Source: Synechococcus sp. ROS8604
Lineage (GTDB): Bacteria > Cyanobacteriota > Cyanobacteriia > PCC-6307 > Cyanobiaceae
Assembly: GCF_014279655.1 (NCBI RefSeq)
Contig: NZ_CP047946.1
Coordinates: 2,666,001-2,730,000, forward strand
Direction: 5' to 3'
Length of the DNA: 64,000 nt
Position numbers and translations under genes: made by a program. The notes beneath the pieces are model-generated. The model made no database searches. It was not told where the DNA came from and saw only the letters and a program-made list of their open reading frames with translations. Positions 26,787 to 38,083 of the stretch are shown one piece after another; the stretch's first letter is position 1, and each line of letters opens with the position of its first letter.

Positions 26787-27173
26787 TCACTTGATGGTGA
26801 CCTTGCCACCCACCTCTTCGATGGCCTTTTTCAAGGCTTCAGCGTCATCCTTGGAGACACCTTCCTTGATGGCCTTTGGAGCAGCCTCGACCATGGCCTT
26901 GGCATCGCCCAGGCCGAGACCTGTGGCTTCGCGAACAGCCTTGAGCACTTTGATCTTGGCGGCAGCATCAAAGCTTTCCAGCACAACATCAAATTCGGTC
27001 TTCTCTTCAGCCGCTTCACCACCACCGGCAGCGCCAGGAGCAGCCATCACTACACCAGCAGATGCAGCAGCAGACACACCAAAAGCGTCCTCGATTTGCT
27101 TGACAAGCTCGGAAGCTTCAAGCAATGAGAGTGTCTTCAGTGATTCAAGAATTTCGTCGGTTTTTGCAGACAT
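26787..27173 (-). CDS. rplL: 50S ribosomal protein L7/L12
   Basis: A 128-residue stalk protein. The N-terminal dimerisation helix region ([20 protein letters not shown]) is followed by an Ala/Gly hinge ([19 protein letters not shown]) and the factor-binding C-terminal domain ([33 protein letters not shown]). It binds in several copies to L10 and recruits translation GTPases. It follows rplJ by 49 bases and ends in a strong terminator. Confidence 0.98.
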   Translation of the reverse strand: MSAKTDEILESLKTLSLLEASELVKQIEDAFGVSAAASAGVVMAAPGAAGGGEAAEEKTEFDVVLESFDAAAKIKVLKAVREATGLGLGDAKAMVEAAPKAIKEGVSKDDAEALKKAIEEVGGKVTIK

Positions 27174-27222
27174 GATTGGGAATCAGCAACAGATCAGGAA
27201 AAAAAAGTGAGGTCGAAGACGT

Positions 27223-27750
27223 TCAGCTTTCGCCGCTATCGGCGTGCTGCTTGAGCGCTCTTGCAAGACCGGATGGAACCTCGTTGACACCCACAGCAAC
27301 CTTGGTGGTAACTGCGTTGATGGCGCCTGCGATCTGGGCCATGAGCGCTTCCTTGGAAGGAAGTTCCCCAATAGCTTTGATCTCATCCTGAGACAGAAGC
27401 TTGCCTTCGAAAAGGCCGCCCTTGGTCTCGGATTTTTTCGTCTCTTTTTGGAAAGCTTGCAGAGCTTTACAAGCACCGCCGACATCACCCTTAACAAGGA
27501 TGAAGGCGTTGGTGCCACTCAAAAGAGAGTCGAGGCTTGACCAGACACTGTCACCATCAATGGCACGACGCATCAAGGTGTTTTTAGTCACCTTGCAAAC
27601 GCCGTTGCTGGCCTGCAGACGAGTCCGCAAATCAGACATTTCCTTGATGGAGAGGCCCTGATAATCCAGGACCAGTGCCATTTCGGCCTCGCCAAGAAGC
27701 TGTTTAAGCTCCTCGACGATCTGTTGCTTGCTCTCCAGAGTGCGGCCCAT
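27223..27750 (-). CDS. rplJ: 50S ribosomal protein L10
   Basis: A 175-residue protein that anchors L7/L12 to the ribosome. The N-terminal RNA-binding domain has [19 protein letters not shown] and [13 protein letters not shown], and the C-terminal helix for L12 binding is present. Its expression is probably autoregulated through the leader RNA just upstream. No Shine-Dalgarno is visible before ATG 27750; the sequence there is CCTCC-rich, the opposite of an SD. Confidence 0.97.
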   Translation of the reverse strand: MGRTLESKQQIVEELKQLLGEAEMALVLDYQGLSIKEMSDLRTRLQASNGVCKVTKNTLMRRAIDGDSVWSSLDSLLSGTNAFILVKGDVGGACKALQAFQKETKKSETKGGLFEGKLLSQDEIKAIGELPSKEALMAQIAGAINAVTTKVAVGVNEVPSGLARALKQHADSGES

Positions 27751-27776
27751 AGGGATTAGATCGGAGGAACAAGCTG

Positions 27777-27823
27777 GACACGCGGACGTTTCAGGGCTCC
27801 AGAGGGAGACGAGGCCGCGTGTC
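27777..27823 (-). promoter_or_regulatory. long stem just upstream of rplJ
   Basis: A perfect 9-bp pairing GACACGCGG/CCGCGTGTC (27777-27785 with 27815-27823) encloses a smaller CTCC/GGAG-like hairpin. It lies between the L10 leader and the rplJ start, 27 bases before ATG. With no U-run it is more likely an initiation or anti-structure element than a terminator. Confidence 0.5.
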
Positions 27824-27856
27824 GATCCAATCCAATGGGAAAAAATCGTCGCATTT

Positions 27857-27916
27857 ACCTCGGCAGGACTTATGAAACATGCTCAACGCTGTTGAGATGG
27901 AACAACCTGCTGTCTT
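27857..27916 (-). ncRNA. ribosomal protein L10 leader RNA
   Basis: On the minus strand the characteristic pair AGACAGCAGG (27915-27906) and CCTGCCGAGG (27867-27858) frames a short hairpin CTCAAC/GTTGAG (27882-27896). These are the conserved parts of the L10 leader, whose kink-turn binds L10(L12)4 to repress rplJ-rplL. It sits about 107 bases before rplJ as expected. Confidence 0.82.
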
Positions 27917-27920
27917 AGGC

Positions 27921-27956
27921 CGGGCGCGTGCCCGTGGACTGGCTAGTGCCAGTCCA
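27921..27956 (-). other. tandem hairpins between rplA and the L10 leader
   Basis: A perfect 9-bp stem TGGACTGGC/GCCAGTCCA with loop of four (27935-27956) abuts CGGGC/GCCCG with loop of four (27921-27934). They begin 20 bases after the rplA stop. No U-run follows, so they may be an RNA processing or partial termination site. Confidence 0.6.
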
Positions 27957-27975
27957 TAAATTTACATCACTGTGT

Positions 27976-28683
27976 TCAAGCTTCCTGCTCGATATCCTGC
28001 AGCAAAGCAATATCAACTTCGACAGAAGGTCCCATCGTGGATGTGACATACAAACTTTTCCAGTAACGACCTTTCGCGCCACTGGGCTTGTTGCGATCAA
28101 TGGTTTCCTGCAAGGTCTTGAGGTTTTCCAACAAGGCCTCAGCCGTGAAACTTGCTTTGCCAAAGCGGACGTGGACAATTCCGGTGCGATCAGCACGGAA
28201 TTCAAGCTTGCCTGCCTTGAATTCCTGAATCGCTCCAGCCAAGTCGGTGGTTACCGTTCCGGCTTTGGGATTAGGCATCAAGCCCCGTGGACCAAGAACA
28301 CGACCCAATTTGGCCACCTTCGGCATCATGTCCGGGGTCGCGATCAGAAGGTCGAAATTCATTTCGCCCTTGGAGATGGCCTCCACAAGGTCCTCATCAC
28401 CGGAGAGTTCAGCGCCGGCGGCCTTGGCCTCAGCAACTTTTTCACCGCGGGTGATCACCGCGATGCGGACGGTTTGACCCGTTCCTTGTGGAAGAGCGAC
28501 TGTTGTACGCAGCTGCTGGTCGGTGTATTTGGGATCGATCCCAAGGCGCACATGCGCCTCCATGGTTTCGTCAAATTTGGCGTTGGCGTTCTCCTTGACC
28601 AATTGAATGGCTTCAAGAGGTGAATAGGCACGGTCCTCGATTTTTGTAACGAGGCTGGCCAGGCGTTTGGAAAGTTTTGGCAT
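27976..28683 (-). CDS. rplA: 50S ribosomal protein L1
   Basis: A 235-residue protein of the L1 stalk. Motifs include [20 protein letters not shown] at the N-terminus, [20 protein letters not shown], and the L1 signature around [21 protein letters not shown]1 also represses its own operon by binding the rplK-rplA mRNA in other bacteria. It follows rplK by 76 bases. Confidence 0.98.
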   Translation of the reverse strand: MPKLSKRLASLVTKIEDRAYSPLEAIQLVKENANAKFDETMEAHVRLGIDPKYTDQQLRTTVALPQGTGQTVRIAVITRGEKVAEAKAAGAELSGDEDLVEAISKGEMNFDLLIATPDMMPKVAKLGRVLGPRGLMPNPKAGTVTTDLAGAIQEFKAGKLEFRADRTGIVHVRFGKASFTAEALLENLKTLQETIDRNKPSGAKGRYWKSLYVTSTMGPSVEVDIALLQDIEQEA

Positions 28684-28759
28684 GACAGGTGTGGGGTTCG
28701 AACGGCACTGAGGCCTCCCCCGAAATCAGTGAACGGAACAAACAACGAACACAAGGCGT

Positions 28760-29185
28760 TCAGTCGCTAACGGCAACACCCATGTTGCGGGCGGTGCCTT
28801 CAATGATGCGCATCGCCGATTCAACACTGGTGCAGTTGAGGTCGGGAAGTTTGGTCTTGGCGATCTCCTCAAGCTGGGAGCGATTGATGGAGCCAACACT
28901 GCCCTTAGCGGACTCACCGGAACCCTTTTGAATTCCAGCGGCCTTGGTAATCAGAACCGAGGCAGGAGGGGTTTTCGTGATGAAGGTGAAACTGCGGTCT
29001 TCGAAAACCGAAATTTCAACCGGAATCACGTATCCGGCCTTGTCCTGGGTACGAGCGTTGTACTCCTTGCAGAACGCCATGATATTGACCCCGTGCTGAC
29101 CGAGGGCAGGACCCACCGGTGGTGCGGGGTTGGCTTTGCCGGCCTGAAGGGCCAGCTTGATCACAGCTACGACTTTCTTGGCCAT
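28760..29185 (-). CDS. rplK: 50S ribosomal protein L11
   Basis: A 141-residue protein, the standard L11 length from ATG 29185 (a longer TTG frame adds two residues). It binds the GTPase-associated 23S rRNA region and is needed for RelA-type activation. Motifs are [20 protein letters not shown] and [12 protein letters not shown], with the C-terminal RNA-binding domain ending in [16 protein letters not shown]. Confidence 0.98.
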   Translation of the reverse strand: MAKKVVAVIKLALQAGKANPAPPVGPALGQHGVNIMAFCKEYNARTQDKAGYVIPVEISVFEDRSFTFITKTPPASVLITKAAGIQKGSGESAKGSVGSINRSQLEEIAKTKLPDLNCTSVESAMRIIEGTARNMGVAVSD

Positions 29186-29294
29186 CGGCAAGCGGAGTTA
29201 AACATCTGCGGATCACCGACCTCGGGGGGCGGTGCGGCGAAATGGCGAACCATTTCATAAGGCCGTCCTCCGCAGGAGACGGCCGCCGAATCAA

Positions 29295-29975
29295 TCAGTT
29301 TTGTTTGCTGATTTGAGAGAACTCAAGCTCAACTGGGGTTTCTCGACCAAAGATCGACAACAAGGCTTTGAGCTTGCTGCGTTCCCCAGACACTTCGATG
29401 ACCTCGCCTTGGAAGTCTTTGAAAGGGCCCGCGGTCACAAGGATTTGATCGCCCTCTGCGAGATCGACTTTGACGACGGTCTTCTTCTCGGCTGCGCGCT
29501 TGAAAATACGGTCCACCTCCTGACGACTAAGGGGGCGGGGCTTGATGTGACCACGGGCTTTACCCGTGGCACGACGATCTTCAGCACCCACAAAGTTGAT
29601 GACATTTGGCGTGCTTCTCACCGCCATCATCGTGTCTTCATCCAGAACCATCCGGACGAGCACATAACCGGGGAACACCTTCTCCTCGGTGGATTGACGA
29701 CTGCCATCCTTTTTGACTTTCACCGCCGGAGTCTCGGGAATTTCGATCTCAAGAATGCGATTGCTCACCCCAAGGGTGACGGCACGCTGCTCGAGAGTGG
29801 CCTTGACCTTTTTCTCACAACTGGAAGCCACCTGAACCGCATACCAACGGGCGACCGATGTGCGTGCAGGCATCGACTCAAGCGTGCCTTCCTCTCCCTC
29901 ATTGGGTGCTGGCAGATCAAGCACCTCGGTGCTCTCCTGCTGGGTGGTATCGAGGTCAGACACGGATGCGGACAA
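29295..29975 (-). CDS. nusG: transcription termination/antitermination protein NusG
   Basis: A 226-residue protein. After a roughly 40-residue acidic extension, the NGN domain starts at ARWYAVQVASSCEKKVKATL and includes KVFPGYVLVRM and VINFVGAEDRR. The KOW domain is EGDQILVTAGPFKDFQGEVI. The N-terminal extension is longer than in E. coli NusG, as in other cyanobacteria. It lies between secE and rplK. Confidence 0.97.
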   Translation of the reverse strand: MSASVSDLDTTQQESTEVLDLPAPNEGEEGTLESMPARTSVARWYAVQVASSCEKKVKATLEQRAVTLGVSNRILEIEIPETPAVKVKKDGSRQSTEEKVFPGYVLVRMVLDEDTMMAVRSTPNVINFVGAEDRRATGKARGHIKPRPLSRQEVDRIFKRAAEKKTVVKVDLAEGDQILVTAGPFKDFQGEVIEVSGERSKLKALLSIFGRETPVELEFSQISKQN

Positions 29976-30014
29976 AAAGTTGGGACAAAGGCGATCTGCT
30001 GTGAAAGCAACAGA

Positions 30015-30254
30015 TCAAAGGAACACCTGAGAGGCGGCCCAAGCGTAGAAACGACTGAGGGCTGAAATGGCCGCGGCCGAGAGGCTCACCATCAAGATCA
30101 CAGCCACTGATTCGCTGAATAGCTGCTGACGGCTGGGCCAAACCACCAGCTTGAGCTCTTCGAAGGTGGCAGCTAAAAAACCACCCCTTCGGCCTGTTTC
30201 AGCCGGTGTTTGCGGGGAGGCTGTTTCGGTGTCCTCGGAGGTAGGGCTGGTCAC
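30015..30254 (-). CDS. secE: preprotein translocase subunit SecE
   Basis: A 79-residue protein from GTG 30254; a TTG at 30305 could extend it. The conserved core FEELKLVVWPSRQQLFSESV is followed by a single membrane helix (AVILMVSLSAAAISALSRFY). It binds SecY in the export channel. It precedes nusG by 39 bases, the near-universal order. Confidence 0.93.
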   Translation of the reverse strand: MTSPTSEDTETASPQTPAETGRRGGFLAATFEELKLVVWPSRQQLFSESVAVILMVSLSAAAISALSRFYAWAASQVFL

Positions 30255-30336
30255 GAATCTTGCGATGCCGGAACTGACGCCGGTGCCTTGGGCACGTGAC
30301 GGCAAACAAGCATCCTACTGGACGCTTATCAACTGT

Positions 30337-33168
30337 TCATTCCGCTTCGAATCGAAACGACTCGGTTGAAGTATCACCGGAATACACCCGAACCGCCTGA
30401 GCCCCGTTAAACCGCTCTTCCAGCAATTCGGTCGCCAGCGGATTTTCGATGCGACGACGCAACACCCGACGCAACGGTCTCGCGCCATATTCCGGCTCAT
30501 ACCCCAGGGTCGCCAATTCATGCGCCACCGCATCATCCACGCGCAGTTCAAGTCCTTGTTCCGAGAGCAAGTGGGCTAGATCGTCAAGCTGCAAGCGCAC
30601 AATCCGCTCCAGATCTTCCACCCCAAGCGGACGGAAGCGAATGACCTCATCGATCCGATTCAAAAATTCTGGTCTGAAATGGTGGGCCAAGGCATCGTCC
30701 ACAGCGGTCTGGAGCGCCTGAGCAACTCCGGCCTCATCCCCCGATTGCGCTTGTCGGGCCGAATCGAGAATCGCCCGACTGGCCAGATTGCTGGTCATCA
30801 CCACCACGGTGTGGCGAAAGTCAACGGTCCGTCCCTGCGAGTCGGTGAGCCGTCCATCGTCCAGCACCTGGAGCAGCACGTTGAACACATCCGGATGGGC
30901 TTTCTCCACTTCATCCAGCAGCAACAGCGCATAGGGGCGACGCCGAACAGCCTCCGTGAGTTGGCCGCCCTCCTCGTAGCCCACATACCCCGGAGGAGCC
31001 CCAAGCAAACGCGCTACAGCGTTGCGCTCCATAAACTCACTCATGTCGAGGCGAACAAGAGCCTCCTCCTCGTCGAATAACAGAGCGCCAAGCGCTTTCG
31101 CGAGCTCCGTCTTGCCCACGCCTGTCGGTCCTAAAAACAAAAATGAGCCCACCGGACGGCGTGGGTCTTTCATGCCAGCACGGGCACGACGAATCGCCGC
31201 CGCTACGGCCTGCACTGCCTCCGGCTGACCAATCACCCGCTCGGCGAGGCGTTGTTCCAGTTCCAACAACTTTTGACGCTCACCAGCGAGAAGGCGCTGG
31301 ATCGGAATCCCCGTCCAACGCGCCACCACATCAGCGATATCAGCCGCTTCCACCTGTTCTCGCAACAGCGCAGATCCCTCCTCCTGGGCCTGACTCAGCA
31401 ACTGTTCAAGATCGGCGCGGCGTTGCTGGACGCGATGCAATTGGTCGTACTGAAGCCGGGCAGCCTCCTCCAAATTCCCGTCCCGTTCTGCTTCGGCAAT
31501 GGCATGGCGAAGGTCTTCATCGTCCTGAAGCAACTGACGCAACTCCTCGAGCTGCTCGCGTTCGGCCTGCCAACGCTCCCGGAGCTGACCAAGTTGGTCA
31601 GACGCCTCAAGACGATTGCGCTGGAGCTGAACCCGTTCCCCTTCCGGCGCATGCTCCGCAGCGAGAACCGCCAACTCCACTCGGCGGAGATCAGCCTCGG
31701 CATCCTCCACCACCTGGGGCTTGGAGGTCACATCCATCTTCAGCTGAGCAGCGGCTTCATCGATCAAATCGATCGCCTTGTCCGGTAAACAGCGGTCACT
31801 GATGTAGCGATCCGCCAACTGTGCAGCCGCCATCACCGCCTCATCGGTGATGGTCACCCCGTGATGCAGCTCATAGCGCTCCTTCAATCCACGGAGGATC
31901 TCCACACTGAGGTCGATCGATGGTTCCTGAATCGGCACCTTCTGAAAGCGCCTGTTCAAGGCCGGATCCTTCTCCACGGTGCGGCGATAGTCCTCTGGAG
32001 TGGTGGCGGCGATACAACGCAACTCCCCGCGTGCGAGGGCTGGTTTCAACAAACTGGCCGCATCCGCACTGGATCGGTCACTGTTCACCACCGTGTGGAG
32101 CTCATCAATGAACAACACAACGGCCGCTTCCGGATCGCTCACCTCATCGAGCACAGCCCGAAGACGTTCCTCGAACTGACCGCGGAACTTGGCTCCAGCA
32201 ATCAAAGCCCCACCATCCAGCGCCACGAGCCGCAAGCCCTGCAGTGATTCGGGCACCTCACCAGCCACAATCCGTTGGGCCAAGAGCTCTGCGATCGCGG
32301 TTTTACCCACGCCAGGCGCACCAATCAGCACAGGGTTGTTTTTGCCGCGTCGAGACAGCACCTTGATCAAGCTGCGAATCTCGCCATCCCTACCAATCAC
32401 TGGATCGAGCCGTCCAGCAGCTGCAGCAGCGGTGAGGTCGCGGCCATAACTCTCCAGCGCGGTGGGTTCACTGATTAGCTCATCAGCCCCGTCCATCCCA
32501 TCGCCCATTCGCTGAGGCAATGCAGCCGACGCCCCTTGCTGTATTTGAGCTGAAGGCTGTTGGACTGAAGGCTGTTGGACTGAAGGCATCTGCTCTGGAG
32601 AGATGGACGCAAGGGCAGGCGGTGATGCCGGAGGACGAGATCGTTGGGATCGCGGGGATCGTTGGGGAGGAGGCGCAGCAACGCTGGAAGGTGAGCGATC
32701 GGGAGCACGGGTCAGTTCTGCTTCAAGGCGATCGGCGGGCAGTCCAAATTGCGCAAAGAGCTCTGCACCCACACGAGGGTCGCGCCCCATCGCAATCAAG
32801 AGGTGGGAGACATCGATGAAACGGGAGCCCCAAAGCGAGCGCACCCGATCCGCCTCCTCCAGCAAGGATTCGAGATCCTCGCCAACGAACAGATCTTCGC
32901 CCCGCGCCATCGGCTGCTCAGCCAAAAAGCCCTCGAGTCGATCGAGCAGGCGATCCATCGGCAGAGGTAAAGCCCCAGCGACACGTCGATAACGCTCATC
33001 GCTGAAGAGCACTTGAAGAAGATGCTCAACATCGAGATCCTCATGACGCCAACGACGGGCCACATCCTGCCCAGACAGCAACAGCTCCCATGCGTCATCA
33101 CTGAAGCGATCAGGCTCTGACGTCAGGCTGATCGGAGGCTCAAGGCTGGTGCGGGAGGTGGATGTCAT
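30337..33168 (-). CDS. clpB: ClpB/Hsp100-type AAA+ disaggregase with extended N-linker
   Basis: A 943-residue protein with two Clp N repeats (EDLDVEHLLQVLFSDERYRR, FIDVSHLLIAMGRDPRVGAE), the first AAA+ module (GAPGVGKTAIAE, VVLFIDELHTVV), a middle coiled-coil domain (about residues 430-545, RLEASDQLGQLRERWQAERE) and the second AAA+ module (GPTGVGKTELAKALG, LLLLDEVEKAHPDV). The linker between N-domain and first AAA+ is unusually long and low in complexity (Pro/Ser/Arg/Gln), with a short repeated segment. Cyanobacteria usually have two ClpB proteins, and this one may be the non-heat-shock paralogue (inference). It lies 15 bases after gloA. Confidence 0.92.
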   Translation of the reverse strand: MTSTSRTSLEPPISLTSEPDRFSDDAWELLLSGQDVARRWRHEDLDVEHLLQVLFSDERYRRVAGALPLPMDRLLDRLEGFLAEQPMARGEDLFVGEDLESLLEEADRVRSLWGSRFIDVSHLLIAMGRDPRVGAELFAQFGLPADRLEAELTRAPDRSPSSVAAPPPQRSPRSQRSRPPASPPALASISPEQMPSVQQPSVQQPSAQIQQGASAALPQRMGDGMDGADELISEPTALESYGRDLTAAAAAGRLDPVIGRDGEIRSLIKVLSRRGKNNPVLIGAPGVGKTAIAELLAQRIVAGEVPESLQGLRLVALDGGALIAGAKFRGQFEERLRAVLDEVSDPEAAVVLFIDELHTVVNSDRSSADAASLLKPALARGELRCIAATTPEDYRRTVEKDPALNRRFQKVPIQEPSIDLSVEILRGLKERYELHHGVTITDEAVMAAAQLADRYISDRCLPDKAIDLIDEAAAQLKMDVTSKPQVVEDAEADLRRVELAVLAAEHAPEGERVQLQRNRLEASDQLGQLRERWQAEREQLEELRQLLQDDEDLRHAIAEAERDGNLEEAARLQYDQLHRVQQRRADLEQLLSQAQEEGSALLREQVEAADIADVVARWTGIPIQRLLAGERQKLLELEQRLAERVIGQPEAVQAVAAAIRRARAGMKDPRRPVGSFLFLGPTGVGKTELAKALGALLFDEEEALVRLDMSEFMERNAVARLLGAPPGYVGYEEGGQLTEAVRRRPYALLLLDEVEKAHPDVFNVLLQVLDDGRLTDSQGRTVDFRHTVVVMTSNLASRAILDSARQAQSGDEAGVAQALQTAVDDALAHHFRPEFLNRIDEVIRFRPLGVEDLERIVRLQLDDLAHLLSEQGLELRVDDAVAHELATLGYEPEYGARPLRRVLRRRIENPLATELLEERFNGAQAVRVYSGDTSTESFRFEAE
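32551..32580. repeat. 15-bp tandem repeat in the clpB linker
   Basis: TGAAGGCTGTTGGAC is present twice in direct tandem (32551-32565, 32566-32580), with a partial third copy (TGAAGGC). On the coding strand this makes repeated SVQQP units in the Pro/Gln linker of the ClpB protein. Confidence 0.85.
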
Positions 33169-33183
33169 TGGGTTGGGGCGCGA

Positions 33184-34977
<1,794 letters not shown>

Positions 34978-35302
34978 GGCTCCAGATCCCTCGTCCCCAC
35001 TCTGGGGGGACACCAGCAAAGGAGCAAAGGGTCACTGCTCATGCAGCTGACCCGACGAACTCCACGCATCTCAACGGAAGGTCTGTCGCTAGATCAGGGA
35101 TGCAAGGAGCTGGAGCTGCCACTCCAAGCACCAACGAAAGCAACATAAAGCAGTTTCAATTCTGCAGGGATTGAGAGCTTTATTCGAAGAAATAGCGCTC
35201 GACAATTGTCACTTAGCAATCGATCGGCTCGAACAATGAGTCAATCGTTCCATTAACCCAACGCAAGGCATTCATCCTTAAAAGAAACAGTGCCGATCAG
35301 GA
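34978..35302. other. convergent spacer between eno and the ubiB-family gene
   Basis: No credible gene is seen here. A GC-rich inverted repeat GTCCCC/GGGGAC (34993-34998 with 35006-35011) follows the eno stop without a T-run and may be a weak terminator. The rest is more AT-rich than the flanking genes. A 36-codon ORF from 35041 has no support. Confidence 0.5.
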
Positions 35303-36985
35303 TCAACGTTCCGTTCCTGACAAATTCTCAATCCGTGCATCCCGGCGCAGTTTCATTTGCAGCTTTAACCAACCCATCCCAACCGGAAGGGCCGCGCCTA
35401 ATGGGAGTAATGCCCAAAGGGGCCGAGAGCTGGCACCCATCAAAGCGGCCGCTACGGCAAGGCCGCCAAGCAACACCGATTGACCGATCGAATGCTGAGC
35501 CGCCACCATTCGTCGGAACTGACGGTCTGACTCACCCATGCGGATCTGGAGTTGCAGATCCCCTTGCTCAAGGCGCTCCAGGCTTTCATCCAACCGACGA
35601 GGCAGGCCAACAGCCCTTGAACTAATAGCACCGACCTGACGGCCAAATTCATTCAAAAGATCGTTGGAGCCAGATCCACTGGAAGTCATGAGCGGCAGCA
35701 GATAGGGCTTGGCAATCGCTACAAGGCTAAAGCCGGGATCAAGGCTTTTGCCGACCCCTTCAAAGGTGGAAAGGGCACGCATCACAAAGATCAGCTCCAC
35801 TGGCAAGCGGAACGGCTGCCCATACACCAGTTCGTAAAGGTCGCCCGAGAGTTTGTCAATCACGGAGCTACTGAATGGCGGCGTGAGCGCCTCCTTCAGC
35901 ATCAAACGCACCAAGCGCCGCACCGGCCCCACATCAACACCCGTGGCGATGACGCCAGCCGCTTGCATCTCATCCACAAGGGACGCAGCATCCCTTGCCG
36001 CAGCAGCTCTCACCATCCCCCCCAACCGCCTGCGTAGGCGTTCAGAAAGCTGCCCCATCATCCCGAAGTCGTAGTAGATCAGCGCTCCATCGGCCGCGAC
36101 CGCCAAATTCCCGGGATGGGGATCGGCATGGAAAAACCCGTAGCGCACCAACTGCTGCAGATAGCTCGCCGAGCCGATTTCCGCCACCTGGGAGGGATCA
36201 ATGCCAGCGTCTAAAAGGGCCGCACGATCGTTGATTTTGATCCCTGGTAAATAGTCGAGACACAGCACGCGCCTGGTACTGAGTTCCCAGACCACCCCAG
36301 GCACTCGGATGTTCGGATCATCGAGAAACTGCTGTCGAAACCGTGCGGCGTGCTGAGCTTCAAGACGGAAATCAAGCTCTCGGAGCAACACACGCCTGCA
36401 CTCCTGCGCCATCGCCACCCAGTCGCGCCCACGTCCCCATTTGGGATGACGCTGCAGCACAGCAGCCACCTGCTGCATCACCTCGAGATCCAGCCGAAAC
36501 ACGCTCTCCAATCCAGGGCGCTGAATCTTCAGCACCACCTGGCGACCACTGCGAAGACTCGCCCGATGCACCTGGGCCAAAGACGCCGCCGCGATCGGCT
36601 GCTCATCTAAATCAATGATTTCTGCGCAGCGCGCACCAAGCTCGTCCTCAAGAACGGACTGGGCACGGTCAAAGGAAAAGGAGGGAACACGGTCCTGCAG
36701 TGCCGCTAATTGAGAGACCCAACCAGCTGGCAAGACATCAGGCCGAGCCGACAGCAATTGACCGAGCTTGATAAACGCCGATCCCAGGTGAAGCAGCTCC
36801 TGCGTCAGCCAGCGAGCACGCAACTGCTGGCGCGCTTCACGCCGCTCCGGTGTTGGACCTCCCGGATAGCTGAAGGCTCTGGCATCCCACCACAAAAACA
36901 ACAGCAGGGTGAAAACAGCACGCCAAATACGTAGTCCGCGGAAGGCCCTTCGCAGCAGGGCCTTCAAGCGAGTGAACAGGATCAC
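35303..36985 (-). CDS. ABC1/UbiB-family atypical kinase
   Basis: A 560-residue protein from GTG 36985, overlapping the stop of the 107-residue gene by GTGA. The UbiB/ADCK family features are LGSAFIKLGQLLSARPDVLP and the KxGQ motif within it, PIAAASLAQVHRA (the Ala-rich replacement of the P-loop), VVLKIQRPG, FHADPHPGNLAV and YYDFGMMGQ. Hydrophobic segments near the C-terminus (LLGGLAVAAALMGA, LWALLPLGAALPVGMG) suggest membrane anchoring. In cyanobacteria these proteins are tied to prenylquinone or thylakoid lipid functions. Confidence 0.93.
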   Translation of the reverse strand: MILFTRLKALLRRAFRGLRIWRAVFTLLLFLWWDARAFSYPGGPTPERREARQQLRARWLTQELLHLGSAFIKLGQLLSARPDVLPAGWVSQLAALQDRVPSFSFDRAQSVLEDELGARCAEIIDLDEQPIAAASLAQVHRASLRSGRQVVLKIQRPGLESVFRLDLEVMQQVAAVLQRHPKWGRGRDWVAMAQECRRVLLRELDFRLEAQHAARFRQQFLDDPNIRVPGVVWELSTRRVLCLDYLPGIKINDRAALLDAGIDPSQVAEIGSASYLQQLVRYGFFHADPHPGNLAVAADGALIYYDFGMMGQLSERLRRRLGGMVRAAAARDAASLVDEMQAAGVIATGVDVGPVRRLVRLMLKEALTPPFSSSVIDKLSGDLYELVYGQPFRLPVELIFVMRALSTFEGVGKSLDPGFSLVAIAKPYLLPLMTSSGSGSNDLLNEFGRQVGAISSRAVGLPRRLDESLERLEQGDLQLQIRMGESDRQFRRMVAAQHSIGQSVLLGGLAVAAALMGASSRPLWALLPLGAALPVGMGWLKLQMKLRRDARIENLSGTER

Positions 36986-37305
36986 GGCCGCTCCTCCATG
37001 CGCATCCCGAGTTCAGCGACCCGGGCTCGCAATTGATCAATCTTGGTTTGCAAACTCTCCTCTTCCGCAGATGAAGCAGGCGAGGACTCCGCATCCACGC
37101 CACGTCCAGCCCCTTCGCGATCAAGCCTCTTGGCTTCAGCTTTCACTTCTTCCTGAAACAAATCCCATTCCTGGCGAACGCGATCGGGAGCATCTTGCAC
37201 AATCACCGCCAATCCAGCCGCGGCATCGGCCATGCCATGACCCATCCGAGCGAGCACACGATGCATCGCAGCTCTAAGCAGAGCATCTCGGGAGGTCATG
37301 GCCAT
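36982..37305 (-). CDS. small conserved-looking protein upstream of ubiB, unknown
   Basis: A 107-residue protein (ATG 37305; ATG 37299 is also possible). The N-terminal half is helical (TSRDALLRAAMHRVLARMGH, GLAVIVQDAPDRVRQEWDLF). A Ser/Ala/Glu linker leads to a C-terminal coiled coil (LQTKIDQLRARVAELGMRME). There is no signal peptide or membrane segment. It overlaps the UbiB-family gene by GTGA, so it is probably coupled and may assist it. Family not recognised. Confidence 0.75.
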   Translation of the reverse strand: MAMTSRDALLRAAMHRVLARMGHGMADAAAGLAVIVQDAPDRVRQEWDLFQEEVKAEAKRLDREGAGRGVDAESSPASSAEEESLQTKIDQLRARVAELGMRMEERP

Positions 37306-37358
37306 ACATCTCGACACTGGAACTGTGGCAGATTCAGCCCCCGATCAGCGACATGCGA

Positions 37359-38036
37359 TCAAGGAGCAGGAGTCGACTCCACTGGCGTCACGAAAAGCTC
37401 AGGCTCAACCGGTTCAACCGGTTCGGGTTCGACAACGACGGACTCCACCATTACTGAAGCTTCCAGCTCTGCTGCGGGGGTCGGCTGGGTCAACGTTGAG
37501 GGCTCTGTCGGAAACGCGTTTGGCGCATCCAAAGGGAGTTCTGGATCCAGCAACTCAGTAGGAGCGTCGGCCTCCAACAGAATCGTTTCATTCAGGGTTG
37601 GCATATCTTCAAGGGGACTGGGCGTATTCAGTACGGCTTGCTGACTGCGATCACGCTCCATCGCTGCCGCAGCAATGCGCTCGGCTTCCTCTTTCGCTTT
37701 GCGCTGCTCCAATTCCTTAGCGAGCTTGGCTTTTTTCAGCGCATTCGCCTGCTTGGATGCCTTCGCTTCGATTAATTCTTTGGCCGCGACATCAGCCTCA
37801 AGCGTCCCGGTCTCTCCATAGCGAAGCCGCAGCGCCTCGAGGCTTTCCCCTGGAAAGGCACGCGCCCTAAAAGACTGAGGCTCAGCCTGCTCCAAGCCAG
37901 ATCGGATCAAAACAACGCGCTGTGTAATGCCATAACCAAGCGCGAAGCACGCCCCTGCAACCAGGGGACCAACCCAAAAGCGCGGACGAGCCGGACGCTT
38001 GGAGTTCGGCTTAGAGGCATTGGTCTCGGCGGGCAT
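37359..38036 (-). CDS. single-pass membrane protein with coiled coil, unknown
   Basis: A 225-residue protein from ATG 38036, with GAGGAGG about ten bases upstream. A basic N-terminus (NSKRPARPRFW) precedes one membrane helix (VGPLVAGACFALGYGITQRV). Then comes a charged coiled coil (AKELIEAKASKQANALKKAK, EEAERIAAAAMERDRSQQ) and an acidic Pro/Glu-rich tail (EPEPVEPVEPELFV). The gene lies directly beside the left boundary of the integrated element. Family not recognised. Confidence 0.78.
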   Translation of the reverse strand: MPAETNASKPNSKRPARPRFWVGPLVAGACFALGYGITQRVVLIRSGLEQAEPQSFRARAFPGESLEALRLRYGETGTLEADVAAKELIEAKASKQANALKKAKLAKELEQRKAKEEAERIAAAAMERDRSQQAVLNTPSPLEDMPTLNETILLEADAPTELLDPELPLDAPNAFPTEPSTLTQPTPAAELEASVMVESVVVEPEPVEPVEPELFVTPVESTPAP

Positions 38037-38083
38037 CAACAGGTCCTCCTCAGCGCAACCATCTTTGCAGCGATGTCCAGGCC

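Noticed and set aside
28684-28759. GGTTCGAA-like sequence in the rplA-rplK spacer suggesting a tRNA T-arm
   Set aside because: No acceptor or anticodon stem can be formed around it. A similar motif also occurs inside selO and the pentapeptide gene by chance.
29261-29285. Hairpin between nusG and rplK as a terminator
   Set aside because: A stem with one bulge is present, but there is no T-run and the genes belong to one operon; it may be a regulatory or processing stem only.
35041-35151. 36-codon ORF in the spacer after eno
   Set aside because: No Shine-Dalgarno, no neighbour support and unremarkable composition.
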